Source of the DNA: Patiria miniata
Lineage: Eukaryota > Echinodermata > Asteroidea > Valvatida > Asterinidae
Assembly (NCBI RefSeq): GCF_015706575.1
Contig: NW_024037051.1
Location: 1,426,001 to 1,490,000 of the forward strand
Direction of reading: 5' to 3'
DNA: 64,000 nt
The notes beneath the pieces were generated by a model. That model was not told the DNA's origin. It did no database searches and saw nothing but the letters and a program-made list of their open reading frames with translations. The stretch's first letter is position 1, and each line of letters begins with the position of its first letter. Of the stretch, positions 20,815-31,300 are shown piece after piece. A program made the position numbers and the translations under genes.

Positions 20815-20990
20815 AAGGGAATGATATCAAAGGGCACGGTGAAATAGCCTTATCGTGTGTACGGGTATTTGTTTTGATAAATGTACACACCGACGCCACC
20901 TAGGCTACATTTTGTACAGCCGGCATATAACGTCCAAAGTGGAAAATTTTGAAGTCCTCAACACGCCTACTTTAAAGTCCTGTAGTCAAA
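20815..20990 (+). promoter_or_regulatory. Conserved upstream region of GH3 copy 2
   Basis: Homologous to 6990-7139 and to 27040-27240. It leads directly into AAAATGGCGGTTA, the start of copy 2. It is likely promoter plus 5' leader. Confidence 0.5.
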
Positions 20991-21111
20991 ATGGCGGTTA
21001 CTTGGAATCTTCGCTGTGCATGCTGGGGTTTCATCTCCTCGCTCCTAGCTGCGGTCTTTCTCAGCTATTGCATGACTTCTCAATCCCATCTGGCCCTCCG
21101 AGTAACAGTAG
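20991..21111 (+). CDS. GH3 copy 2, exon 1
   Basis: Encodes the N-terminal 40 residues plus one base, with the same hydrophobic anchor as copy 1. The donor is GTGAGT at 21112. Confidence 0.82.
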
Positions 21112-21375
21112 GTGAGTTGTCGTTTCCAATGACTTTTCTTTTTTGGAGGGGGAGGGGATTAGGTTTCATTTTCCAAAGAATTAATGAAATCTATACTAGT
21201 CCATGTACGCCAGGCACAATCCCAACTGATTATCTGGGATAATTATGGCTCCACCTTAATCTCAAACAAACCCACTTTATCGGGTCAACAATAGAAATTT
21301 ACCGTTGGCTGAAAATAATTACAACATCCAATGGTCTAGCTTGAATAGTTTTCCTGGAACCAGAGGGTCAACCTA

Positions 21376-21440
21376 GCAGTGGCGTATCCTGGGGGGGGGG
21401 GGGGGGGGGGGCAGGGAGGAACTTTGCCCCCCCCCGGCGG
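21376..21440. mobile_element. hAT-type MITE fragment in intron 1 of copy 2
   Basis: CAGTGGCGTATCCTGG followed by a long G run and a C run resembles the left end of the MITE at 3555. I find no inverted right end or 8-bp duplication, so it is truncated or solo. Confidence 0.5.
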
Positions 21441-21897
21441 GTTTTTTGACAATGTTTTTGTTTCAGCAATAATTTTAAAAAATGGTTAGAGAGTTCTTAC
21501 ATCAATGGTTCAACGTCCCCTATTGAGTGCAGAAACAGACTCAGCCATTTTGAAATCAGTTGAATAGAATTGTGGCCAGCTTTTACATCAGGCTCGACTG
21601 TTAGTGACGCATTTTAAGCAGCGCTATTTTGGTCTCGCAAACCCCTCTGGCGAAACTGAGTACGCTTGTAAAAAATGAGGTATTTATTCATGGACATCTA
21701 CCCAACGGAAAACATATACCATAAAGAAAATGTGGTGATCGGGGCGAAATCATGCGCGGGTCGTTGCTGCACGTCGAATCGCTTATGCCAAAATACTACC
21801 AAATGCTGCCACTCTGAAATTACGGAGAGAATTTAATATACAAACGTCCCTATTATACAAACAAATTGTACTCACATTAATGACCTTGATCGATTAG

Positions 21898-22922
21898 GTG
21901 CTGCGGCAGTGCTGCTGGGCATCTCATCCCTGATTGCCTTCCACATCTCGACTCTACGATGCTCTGAGAGTCACACCCTCACAACCCTACTCATGTCCTA
22001 CAGGTGGCACCAGGGTGAACGACTAGCCACGCCCTCCATCTTGGCAAAGATCAATCACATGTGGAAACATCCGCGAGAAGCCCAGGAAGATCTGATCCGG
22101 GAGCTGACCAGTCGACATGCCAAGACGGAGTACGGGCGCAAGAACCGTCTTGGGGAGATCCAATCAGTGGAAGACCTCCGCAAGAAGCATCCGCTCACCA
22201 CGTACGATCACTACAGGGATTACATCCAGCGGCTGGCAGACGTAGAAGAAGGCGTCTTTCTTGACGAGGAGCCCGTGCGATTCGGCGTCACATCGGGAAC
22301 CACCGGAGTCGGGAAGAAAATACCCCTGGTTTCTTTTTGGATAGAGGGAGATGCACTCTGCATGCAGATCAGGCGCTTGGCTTTGTACCAGTGTGCTCAC
22401 CGGCCAAGCCCTGTACAGAAACGCTGTTTCTTCTACATCCATCCCAAAATCTCTTTCACCAAAACTGGCCGTGTCATTTCTCCGTACACGTTCATCAAAC
22501 AGGAGGACACTATGCGTTTATCGGAGCTCAGCTCTCCTCCACCGGCCTTCACTATCACCAATGAGCCTTCTGCCGTCTACATTCACATGCTGTTCGCGAT
22601 TGCCGACACCAATCTCGCTCTCTTGTCTACCATGTTTACTCCCCAATTGTACCGAGCTCTAAAGTGTCTGGAGACCAACTGGCAAGCAATGTTAGATGAT
22701 CTATCTACCGGGCAGATCAATGCTAAGATCCCTCTAGACCCTGATATACGCCGGTCAATCCAACGCTATCTCAGACTGGACAAGGCCCAAGTATTCAAGT
22801 TGAGAAGGGAATTCGAGAAAGGCTTCCATGGCATTTGAAGAGAATCTGGCCTCATCTGGTCGCCATTGAGGGAATCGACATCATGAGTTTCAAGAAGAAA
22901 CTAGAAGAAAAATTTAGTTATG
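21898..22922 (+). CDS. GH3 copy 2, exon 2 (frameshifted)
   Basis: Follows CGATTAG and ends before GTAAGA. It contains TSGTTGVGKK. A one-base deletion near 22834 breaks the frame 85 bp before the exon end. The remaining bases still encode the expected residues in the shifted frame. Confidence 0.8.
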
Positions 22923-23151
22923 GTAAGAGTTAAATTGAATAGAAATCTGAAGAGTGTGTGCCTAAAATTCAATCTACGCAAGCACTATGAAACTACACAT
23001 AAGAACCGGAGCCCAACAGAATCGATTCATATATTGGTCCCACCAAAAAAGGGGAATACTAAGTGCCAAGTTAATATTTGCCATCTTCATTAATACAATT
23101 GTCTTTAAAAATGTATTGGTTTTAAATAACCATTGATCTTGTCTTGGCTAG

Positions 23152-23290
23152 GTGTTCCTTGCTTCAGTTGGGGATACGGCGGCACAGAGGTAGGCCACCT
23201 CGCGATCAACATGTGGCTTCATGAGAAAGAGCTTCGATACGCTCCCTGCCCCCACATGGCTGTCTTGGAGTTCATCCCGGAGCAAAACAG
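23152..23290 (+). CDS. GH3 copy 2, exon 3
   Basis: Follows TTGGCTAG and ends before GTGTGT. It encodes the YGGTE motif and matches copy 1 exon 3 in length. Confidence 0.82.
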
Positions 23291-23500
23291 GTGTGTGATT
23301 ATTATAGAAGACAAAGTGGTCCACTTTACTTGTCCTCCCTTTTCTTATTCCTAGTTTTTTTTTTTAATACCAAAAGATTACTTCATCATGAAAAGTTGTA
23401 ATAAAAATCCGTATGGTATCTCTGAGTGATTCCCGTATTTCCTGTAAATTTGCGTTATTGTAAGCATCTTGACTTAGGGCGTGATCCCTAGGCACATGGC

Positions 23501-23662
23501 ATATGGGTTTATGGCTTTTGAAAAGCGCCCCTTAACAAAACAAATTGACACAATTTAATTGGGAAACCAGCAAAATGGACAGCTCTGTTGGTAGGGCGCC
23601 GATACGGTAATCCGGAGGCCGCGTGTCCAAATCCCGCTATCTATTCGATTTCTTTGTTCAAC
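23501..23662 (+). repeat. tRNA-derived SINE, first of a tandem pair
   Basis: Contains box-A-like CAGCTCTGTTGGTAGGGC, then CGATACGGTAATCCGGAGG and box-B-like GTGTCCAAATCCCGC, ending TTTGTTCAAC. It is homologous to 9460-9621 and to the next block. Confidence 0.6.
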
Positions 23663-23820
23663 CCATTCGGATTGATGGCTTCTGACTAGCGCCTCTGAAC
23701 AGATACATTGACATATTAGGAAACCGGCCAAATGGATAGCTCTCTTGGTAAGGCGCCGATTTGGTAATCCGGAGGCTACATGTCCCATTACCTCTGTCTA
23801 GTCGATTTCTTTGTTCAACT
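23663..23820 (+). repeat. tRNA-derived SINE, second of a tandem pair
   Basis: A second copy begins CATTCGGATTGATGGCTTC and carries TAGCTCTCTTGGTAAGGC as box A. It ends about 20 bp before the exon 4 acceptor, the same position as the single copy in GH3 copy 1. Confidence 0.6.
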
Positions 23821-23840
23821 TTTTAGTTTCTTTTGAACAG

Positions 23841-24005
23841 TTCGGATGAAGACCCAAAGACTCTTCTCATTGACGAGGTTGAGGTCGGTGGCAGATATGA
23901 ACTGTTGTTGACCACGCGCTCCGGGCTATATCGTTATCGGAATGGAGATGTCATCCAGATTGTGGGATTCCACGAGAACTGTCCTGTCATGCGCATGCTC
24001 TACAG
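23841..24005 (+). CDS. GH3 copy 2, exon 4
   Basis: Follows TTTTGAACAG and ends before GTAAAC. It encodes GLYRYRNGD and is nearly identical to copy 1. Confidence 0.85.
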
Positions 24006-24207
24006 GTAAACAAAACCAAGACTATACGTAATCATAATAAAGCTGATGACAAAAAAAAAATTCAGAATGGCTTTTCACTGGAAGTCTGTTCATGCATCTG
24101 GTATACACAATGGACATGCATTCTGTAGTCCTATACGATATCACTATAGCTGGCCCTCTGGCACCAGCTAACAGTGCATCGCATTGTTTAATGACGCTCT
24201 TTTTCAG

Positions 24208-24356
24208 GTCAGGAGAATATCTTAATTTAGTCTACGAGAAAGTGAACACCCAAGTTGTTGACGCTGCCATAAAGAACACCATTCAAGGCTGGCCAGGAAT
24301 TCAACTAGTGGATTGGACATGCGCAGAGAGCCCAGTTTACGATCCTGAAAGTTCAG
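24208..24356 (+). CDS. GH3 copy 2, exon 5
   Basis: Follows CTTTTTCAG and ends before GTAAGC. It is almost identical to copy 1 exon 5 at the DNA level. Confidence 0.85.
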
Positions 24357-24458
24357 GTAAGCTTTATTTAAAAATCTACTCCGACTCCTAAAATACTAAA
24401 AATGCTGCAACAACCACTGAGCGTTTTTTTTTCTGTCTGACCTTTTGTTTCGTCACAG

Positions 24459-24538
24459 AGCTATACTACATCGTATTTCTTGAGGTCGATCCTGACAAGA
24501 GGGAGCTGAATGAAGTCACAGAAGAGCAAAGGTCAAAG
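24459..24538 (+). CDS. GH3 copy 2, exon 6
   Basis: Follows CGTCACAG and ends before GTAATT. It is 80 bp, as in copy 1, and encodes ELYYIVFLEVDP onward. Confidence 0.83.
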
Positions 24539-24756
24539 GTAATTCAGTCAACTCTGAAGCGAATTTTCAAAGATAACCAACCTTACTTTTAGATGTACTA
24601 GTTACTAGTTTGTGTTGCTATATAACAGAAATATGACAATGCATAGGTTCTTTGAAGGCACCGCGCGCAAGATGTCGCAAATACACGTACAACTATATCA
24701 ATATTTTTGTAGAGCTACCCATTTGGTAACGAGACAAGTGTCCACTTTCATTTCAG

Positions 24757-24984
24757 TTTGATGAACATCTTCAGCAAGAACACGTCTACTACAGCGGCCT
24801 GCGGGTATCCAACACCATCTCCCCGGCCCAGCTGAAATCCGTGAGGACAGGTACGTTTCTGGAGCTAAGGGACTTTAGGGTGGCCATGACAACGGCTTCT
24901 GTCATGCAGTACAAGACGCCCCGTAAGCTGAGGACGCAGGAGCACGTGATTTGGATGATGGAGCGAGTGATTGAGATTAAATAA
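24757..24984 (+). CDS. GH3 copy 2, exon 7 with stop
   Basis: Follows TTTCAG and ends at TAA 24982-24984. The last codons AAA TAA run into AAG, so an AATAAA hexamer overlaps the stop. Confidence 0.85.
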   Translation, partial: FDEHLQQEHVYYSGLRVSNTISPAQLKSVRTGTFLELRDFRVAMTTASVMQYKTPRKLRTQEHVIWMMERVIEIK

Positions 24985-24985
24985 A
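24980..24985 (+). promoter_or_regulatory. AATAAA overlapping the stop codon of copy 2
   Basis: The hexamer is formed by the final AAA TAA codons and following A. A second AATAAA at 25137-25142 is a more ordinary polyadenylation signal, 153 bp after the stop. Confidence 0.3.
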
Positions 24986-25285
24986 GAGGTATAATTGTGA
25001 AAGCTTAAAAAGCTAGTTAGGCATGCATGTATATCTCGAACACTCGGGAAAAAGATATTCTGATTAATTAGCCAGCTGATGTGTATGTATTGTCTGGTCA
25101 CACAAAATCTGCCCAAATGCCTCCTACATGGACTACAATAAATCAGAACACCCCCCCCCCCCCACTTTTATAGGCAAGAACCGTCGACCCAAACCGATAC
25201 TCGAGTAACAGAACTAATCTAATTTCGAAACCACACTTTATAATTGGTACTTTCTGAACGCTTGTGGGAAGCAACTGCCACAGAG

Positions 25286-25774
25286 GTTAAAGAGGTTGTG
25301 AAATGCTCGAAGACATTTCCGTCATTTTTCGGGTATATGTAGCCTAAGGTGTGATGAGATAAAACCGACTATTGTGTCTGTCATGAAATGAGTACATAAG
25401 GTACTTTTGAGAGCTGTTTTTTAGGTCCTGTTTCGACCCGAACGTGCAATTTGTGTAAAAGTCGTCGTTGGGGGCAGCAAACAAAACATATATTAAATCG
25501 TGACGTAATAAACAGGACTTCCGATGCAGCGTAGTATAAACGAGTCCTGTTTATTACGTCAGGATTTACTATGTTTTGTTTGCTGCCCCCAACGACGACT
25601 TTTACACAAATTGCACGTTCGGGTCGAAACAGGACTCGAAGAACAGCTCTCGAAAGTACCTTTTGTACTCATTTCATGACAGACACAATAGTCATTTTTA
25701 TTTCATCACACCTTAGGCTACATATACCCGAAAACTGACGGAAATGTCTTCGAGCATTCCACAACCTCTTTAAC
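25286..25774. mobile_element. Long fold-back hairpin, 233-bp arms, 23-bp loop
   Basis: The arm 25286-25519 (starting GTTAAAGAGGTTGTG) is the inverse of 25543-25774 (ending CACAACCTCTTTAAC) with few mismatches. The loop is 25520-25542. Flanks show no clear target duplication. It has no coding capacity. A transcript through it would form a near-perfect double strand. Confidence 0.9.
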
Positions 25775-26619
25775 AACAGACACACATGCATGGTCCTTGG
25801 AAACAAGCACTTGGTACAGCAGCCGAGACCTTTTTGGAGACCTGTTCAGACCTGAATATTTGTGTCAATTGTTTACAGTTTTAAGGACACTTAAGTCTAT
25901 CAATTAGCCTATAGAGCGAACCATTTATTCTCATAACCGAAACGTCATTTTAGTGTTAACATTTAACATTAATTTTTTTTTTTTTTTTTTTTTTGGATCT
26001 CGCAGAGATATTTAAAGACCAACTTTAGCATAAAATGTTCATATCTAACACTTATGACCAATGCACTAATTGTAAGTCTTCATTTTAAATTTTTTTTGTC
26101 ACCGATAGCAGATACCTGATGTGATGTGATTACATCTGAATCAAAAGTTCATAGGAGACTATTATTACTGTTAAGCTGACACCACAATTATGTATTTACA
26201 TGAAGCAAGACATACTTTTGTCTTCAAATCATATCTACGGGTTGATTGTGATATAACTTAAAGATCAAACCAAATGATGTAGAGAAAGAAATATTATTTT
26301 TTAAAGTATTGTTGAGTAGCTAGAATTGAAATTTCATAAAATGTTTTGAGAACATTTTTGTAATGTTTTTGACTGGTTTGACCTGTTCCAAAAATTAGAG
26401 AATGGTTCATGAAGTCTTATGTACAGAAATATTTAAGAAAAAAACGAAAGCTTTGCTGTAATATTTCTTGGAAAACGTAGGTGATGAAGGGACAATTGTA
26501 GCTCATTTCGCTTAAAACCATACCTTTAAGGAGAGCAAGGAAATATATATCTATCCTTTTAAATGAGTACAAAGTATTTACAAGAAAAGTGTAGATAGAA
26601 ACAGCGCATGGCTAGAAAT
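25775..26619. other. Uncharacterised, AT-rich
   Basis: No gene recognised. A T run lies at about 25973-25994. Confidence 0.45.
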
Positions 26620-27240
26620 GTGTGCAACAATATTTCACGGATTATTAAAGCTGCAGAGTATTTAAGATTCAGCATGGCGCATCTCTTTCAAGAGAAATGA
26701 CCACTGTGTTATAAAGTCGCTTGTTTTTTGGGGAAAAAAGATCGTCAACCCTTGATGCAAGATCCAGAATATTGAGTCGACAACCAACATTTTGTATGCA
26801 TAAATAGAAGTTATTATGAGAAATGTTCATTTCACATTGAACACAATGTTACTTGGAAATATTGATTCTGATTAAGATGAAAAACAAACCAACATTAGTG
26901 GTGAACAATTCGTGTTTTCGTGTTTCCAACCCTATTATTGCTCCCTCCCATTGTTGAAAATTAAACTACCCTTCAACAAAGTGCATGGTTCAATTGTCAT
27001 TACTCATGTTGAACATGTCTACAGAACTGCTCTATAGAATAGGATCAGAGAATGATAACCTTGTACACGAAAAGGCATGATGAAGTAGCCTTTATCGTTT
27101 TTACTGTGGGCTTTGATATTATTGTATATCAAGGCCACCTTCATACTTTTGTACAAGTTAGATCAACACAGCACGCATATATCCAGGATTCCAAAGTGTA
27201 ATGTTTTGAAATCACCCATACTGAAATGTGTATCCTTGTG
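26620..27240 (+). pseudogene. Upstream flank of a third, headless GH3 unit
   Basis: The stretch resembles the upstream flanks of copies 1 and 2 in order. TAGCCTTTATCG (27087) matches TAGCCTTATCG (20846). GGATTCCAAAGTG (27183) matches the same string at 7079. TTTTGAAATCACCC corresponds to TTTTGAAGTCCTCA (20945). Where exon 1 should begin (about 27245) the sequence changes and no GH3 exon follows. This implies a third tandem copy lost to deletion or rearrangement. Confidence 0.55.
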
Positions 27241-27687
27241 GAGTCATTTTTTTGTTCTCGTGAACTGAAGTTTTTGAGTTTGAAAGTGTACTTTCAAAAT
27301 GCTCCTATTTTAACCAGAATTAATTTCCTGGGCTGAAATTTGGACTAAATGTGCCTTACATAAAATACTTCAATTCGCAACGAAACAACACGCTTTGGAA
27401 ATTCCTATTTTTTAAGTAAAATCTTATCTATTTCGTGATAAGGCCAACAAAAACTAGTCATTCTGTGGTCAGACCAAAGTTCCGGAATTGATGCGGCGAT
27501 GCGGCTTTTGGGGCTTTTTTTTCAAGCGTGGATTGTACAGACAAGGTGGGTACTATTTTGCTTTGTTGTGTCCTCATATACATTGGTGTCCTCCATCGTT
27601 TGCCTTGGTACCCTTCATCATTTGCCTATGTGCAATTTCCCATTCCTTGGTGCTCCTTGGTACAAAAGTTTGAGGCGGTGTTGTAGT
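27241..27687. other. Uncharacterised
   Basis: No gene recognised. The stretch at 27580-27660 has a loose CCTTCATC/TTTGCC/TTGGT pattern. Confidence 0.4.
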
Positions 27688-27857
27688 CGAGTACCAAAAC
27701 TCGAGTATAAAGTTTTCCGAGTACACACAGTGCCGAGTACGGGCCGAGTCCGAGTACTTTTTAGTCGAGTTCTCGGCCAAAAATCCGAGTTCGAGTTTTT
27801 CAGAGTCCGAGTACGGCCGAGTACGAGTACAAAGATATCGAGTACATCCCGAGTACA
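27688..27857. repeat. Degenerate CGAGTAC array
   Basis: CGAGT recurs about a dozen times in 170 bp, mostly as CGAGTAC, CGAGTTC or CGAGTCC with irregular spacing. It looks like a worn short tandem repeat. Confidence 0.7.
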
Positions 27858-27959
27858 TTTATTTTTAATCTAAAGCATTATGGAAATTAACACCGTTATT
27901 TATATTTGATATGTCAAGTAATTACCCAGTATTCCCAGAAATTTAACACGTACACATAT

Positions 27960-28095
27960 TAAAAAGTGTTGTTTTTGCTTGTAAAGTTGTTTCAGACTTC
28001 TCCGAAATCCGCAGCCCACATGACTTGCATACTGCACTGTGCTGCTTCTGTCCGTTAGCGAAATATTCCTTGTGATCTCTGAACCCCCAAGATAT
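27960..28095 (-). pseudogene. Possible BED-finger (hAT transposase) fragment
   Basis: The minus strand reads EYFANGQKQHSAVCKSCG and then SEKSETTLQ. This resembles the start of a BED zinc finger (aromatic residue, then CxxC, then the turn before the HxxxH pair). The histidine part is not clear, and no transposase core follows. Confidence 0.3.
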
Positions 28096-28303
28096 AATTT
28101 CTGACAAAGAGAAGACATGTCTACGTCTGGATCGAACTCGCCGCCATGCACCAGAGAGTGTGACGCGTTTCCAACAAAGAGTGATGTGCACAACCCATGG
28201 GCATCGCTTGGACCTTTTCTGGGGGGGCAAAAAAAATCCCAAAAAATTCTTGTATTTCTCAACAAATTCTCGATTTATCAGTTAAAGGGGGGGGGGGCAG
28301 GTA

Positions 28304-31300
28304 TTTTTTCATAAAGATTGGCTAAAATATGAATTTCTTTTTAATGATATATCTGTCGCTCAATCGAGTTGGAATGTGTTCCAGGGTCTTTTACGAGTCT
28401 TTCCAGGAAGTTTGGAGAATTTTCATATTTTGAAGAAAATTGAGAAAATTGCAAGGGGTTAGCCTTACATTTTTCATAAAATTTGGCTAAAATATGAATT
28501 TCTTTTTAATGATATATCTGTCCCTAAATCGAGTGGAATGTGTTCCAGGGTCCCTTAGGAGTCTTTCAGGAAGTTTGGAGCATTTTCATTTTTTGACCAA
28601 AATTGGCAAACATTGCGAGGGGTTAGCCTTACATTTTTCATAAAATTGGGCTAAAATATGAATTTCTTTTAATGATATATCTGTCCCTAAATCGAGTGGG
28701 AATGTGTTTCAGGGTCCCTTAGGAGTCTTTCCAGGAAGTTTGGAGCATTTTCATTTTTGACAAAAATTGGCAAACATTGCAAGGGGTTAGCCTTACATTT
28801 TTCATAAAATTTGGCTAAAATATGAATTCTTTTTAATGATATATATCTGTCCCTCAATTGAGTTGGAATGTGTTCGAGGGTCCCTTCGGAGTATTTCCAG
28901 GAAGTTTGGAGCGTTTTAATTTTTTGACCAAAATTGGCAAACATTGCAAGGGGTTAGCCTTACATTTTTCATAAAATTTGGCTAAAATATGAATTTCTTT
29001 TTAATGATATATCTGTCCCTAAATCGAGTTGGAATGTGTTCCAGGGTCCCTTAGGAGTCTTTCCAGGAAGTTTGGAGCATTTTCATTTTTTGACCAAAAT
29101 TGGAAACATTGCGAGGGGTTAGCCTTACATTTTTCATAAAATTTGGCTAAAATATGAATTTCTTTTAATGATATATATCTGTCCCTAAATCGAGTTGGAA
29201 TGTGTTCGAGGGTCCCTTAGGAGTCTTTCCAGGAAGTTTGGAGCGTTTTAATTTTTTGACCAAAATTGGCAAACATTGCAAGGGGTTAGCCTTACATTTT
29301 TCATAAAATTTGGCTAAAATATGAATTTCTTTTTAATGATATATCTGTCCCTAAATCGAGTGGGAATGTGTTCCAGGGTCCCTTAGGAGTCTTTCCAGGA
29401 AGTTTGGAGCATTTTCATTTTTTGACCAAAATTGGCAAACATTGCGAGGGGTTAGCCTTACATTGTTCATAAAATTTGGCTAAAATATGAATTTCTTTTT
29501 AATGATATATCTGTCCCTAAATCGAGTTGGAATGTGTTCCAGGGTCCCTTAGGAGTCTTTCAAGGAAGTTTGGAGCAATTTCATTTTTGACCAAAATTGA
29601 CAAAAATTGCAAGGGGTTAGCCTTACATTTTTCATAAAATTTGGCTCAAATATGAATTTCTTTTTAATGATATATCTGTCCCTAAATCGAGTGGAATGTT
29701 TTCCAGGGTCCCTTAGGAGTCTTTCCAGGAAGTTTGGAGCATTTTCATTTTTTGACCAAAATTGGCAAACATTGCAAGGGGTTAGCCTTACATTTTTCAT
29801 AAAATTTGGCTAAAATATGAATTTCTTTTTAATGATATATCTGTCCCTAAATGAGTTGGAATGTGTTCGAGGGTCCCTTAGGATCTTTCCAGGAAGTTTG
29901 GAGCGTTTTTATTTTTGACCAAAATTGGCAAACATTGCAAGGGGTTAGCCTTACATTTTTCATAAAATTTGGCTAAAATATGAATTTCTTTTTAATGATA
30001 TACCTGTCCCTAAATCGAGTGGGAATGTGTTCCAGGGTCCCTTAGGAGTCTTTCCAGGAAGTTTGGAGCATTTTCATTTTTGACCAAAATTGGCAAACAT
30101 TGCGAGGGGTTAGCCTTACATTTTTCATAAAATTTGGCTAAAATATGAATTCTTTTTAATGATATATATCTGTCACTAAATCGAGTTGGAATGTGTTCCA
30201 GGGTCCCTTAGAGTCTTTCAAGGAAGTTTGGAGCAATTTCATTTTTGACGAAATTGACAAACATTGCGAGGGGTTAGCCTTACATTTTTCATAAAATTTG
30301 GCTCAAATATGAATTTCTTTTAATGATATATCTGTCACTAAATCGAATTGGAATGTGTTCGAGGGTCCCTTAGGAGTCTTTCCAGGAAGTTTGGAGCATT
30401 TTCATTTTTGGACCAAAATTGGCAAACATTGCGAGGGGTTAGCCTTACATTTTCATAAAATTTGGCTCAAATATGAATTTCCTTTTAATGATATATCTGT
30501 CCCTAAATCGAGTGGGAATGTGTTCCAGGGTCCCTAAGGAGTCTTTCCAGGAAGTTTGGAGCATTATTTGACCAATTGGCAAACATTGCAAGGGGTTAGC
30601 CTTACATTTTTCATAAAATTTGCTAAAATATGAATTCCTTTTAATGATATATATCTGTCCCTCAATTGAGTTGGAATGTGTTCGAGGGTCCCTTCGGATA
30701 TTTCCAGGAAGTTTGGAGCGTTTTAATTTTTCGACCAAAATTGGCAAACATTGCAAGGGGTTTGCCTTACATTTTTCATAAAATTTGGCTAAAATATGAA
30801 TTTCTTTTTAATGATATACTGTACCTAAATCGAGTGGGAATGTGTTCCAGGGTCCCTTAGGAGTCTTTCCAGGAAGTTTGGAGCATTTTCATTTTTTGAC
30901 CAAAATTGGCAAACATTGCGAGGGGTTAGCCTTACATTTTTCATAAAATTGGCTAAAATATGAATTCCTTTTTAATGATATATCTGTCCCTAAATCGAGT
31001 GGGAATGTGTTCCAGGGTCCCTTAGGAGTCTTTCCAGGAAGTTTGGAGCATTATTTTGACCAAAATTGGCAAACATTGCAAGGGTTAGCCTTACATTTTT
31101 CATAAAATTTGGCTAAAATATGAATTTCTTTTTAATGATATACCTGTCCCTAAATCGAGTGGGAATGTGTTCCAGGGTCCCTAGGAGTCTTTCAAGGAAG
31201 TTTGGAGCATTTTCATTTTTTGACCAAAATTGGCAAACATTGCGATGGGTTAGCCTTACATTGTTCATAAAATTTGGCTAAATATGAATTTCTTTTTAAT

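Larger units (their letters stand above)
20991..24984 (+). pseudogene. GH3-family gene copy 2, frameshifted in exon 2
   Basis: Exons are 20991-21111, 21898-22922, 23152-23290, 23841-24005, 24208-24356, 24459-24538 and 24757-24984. They match copy 1 exon for exon in length and phase, except that exon 2 is 1,025 instead of 1,026 bp. One T is missing from the T run at 22834-22836, where copy 1 has four. The frame stops at TGA 22836-22838 after 353 residues, before the YGGTE and YRNGD motifs. Every other exon and splice site is intact. The lesion is therefore either very recent or a homopolymer error in the assembly. If real, the truncated product keeps the membrane segments and TSGTTG motif but cannot complete the nucleotide site. 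The second motif reads YGGTE where copy 1 has YGSTE. Confidence 0.75.

Noticed and set aside
23572..23660. tRNA gene
   Set aside because: Box-A and box-B-like stretches exist, but there is no pairing acceptor stem. The block repeats with SINE-like flanks.
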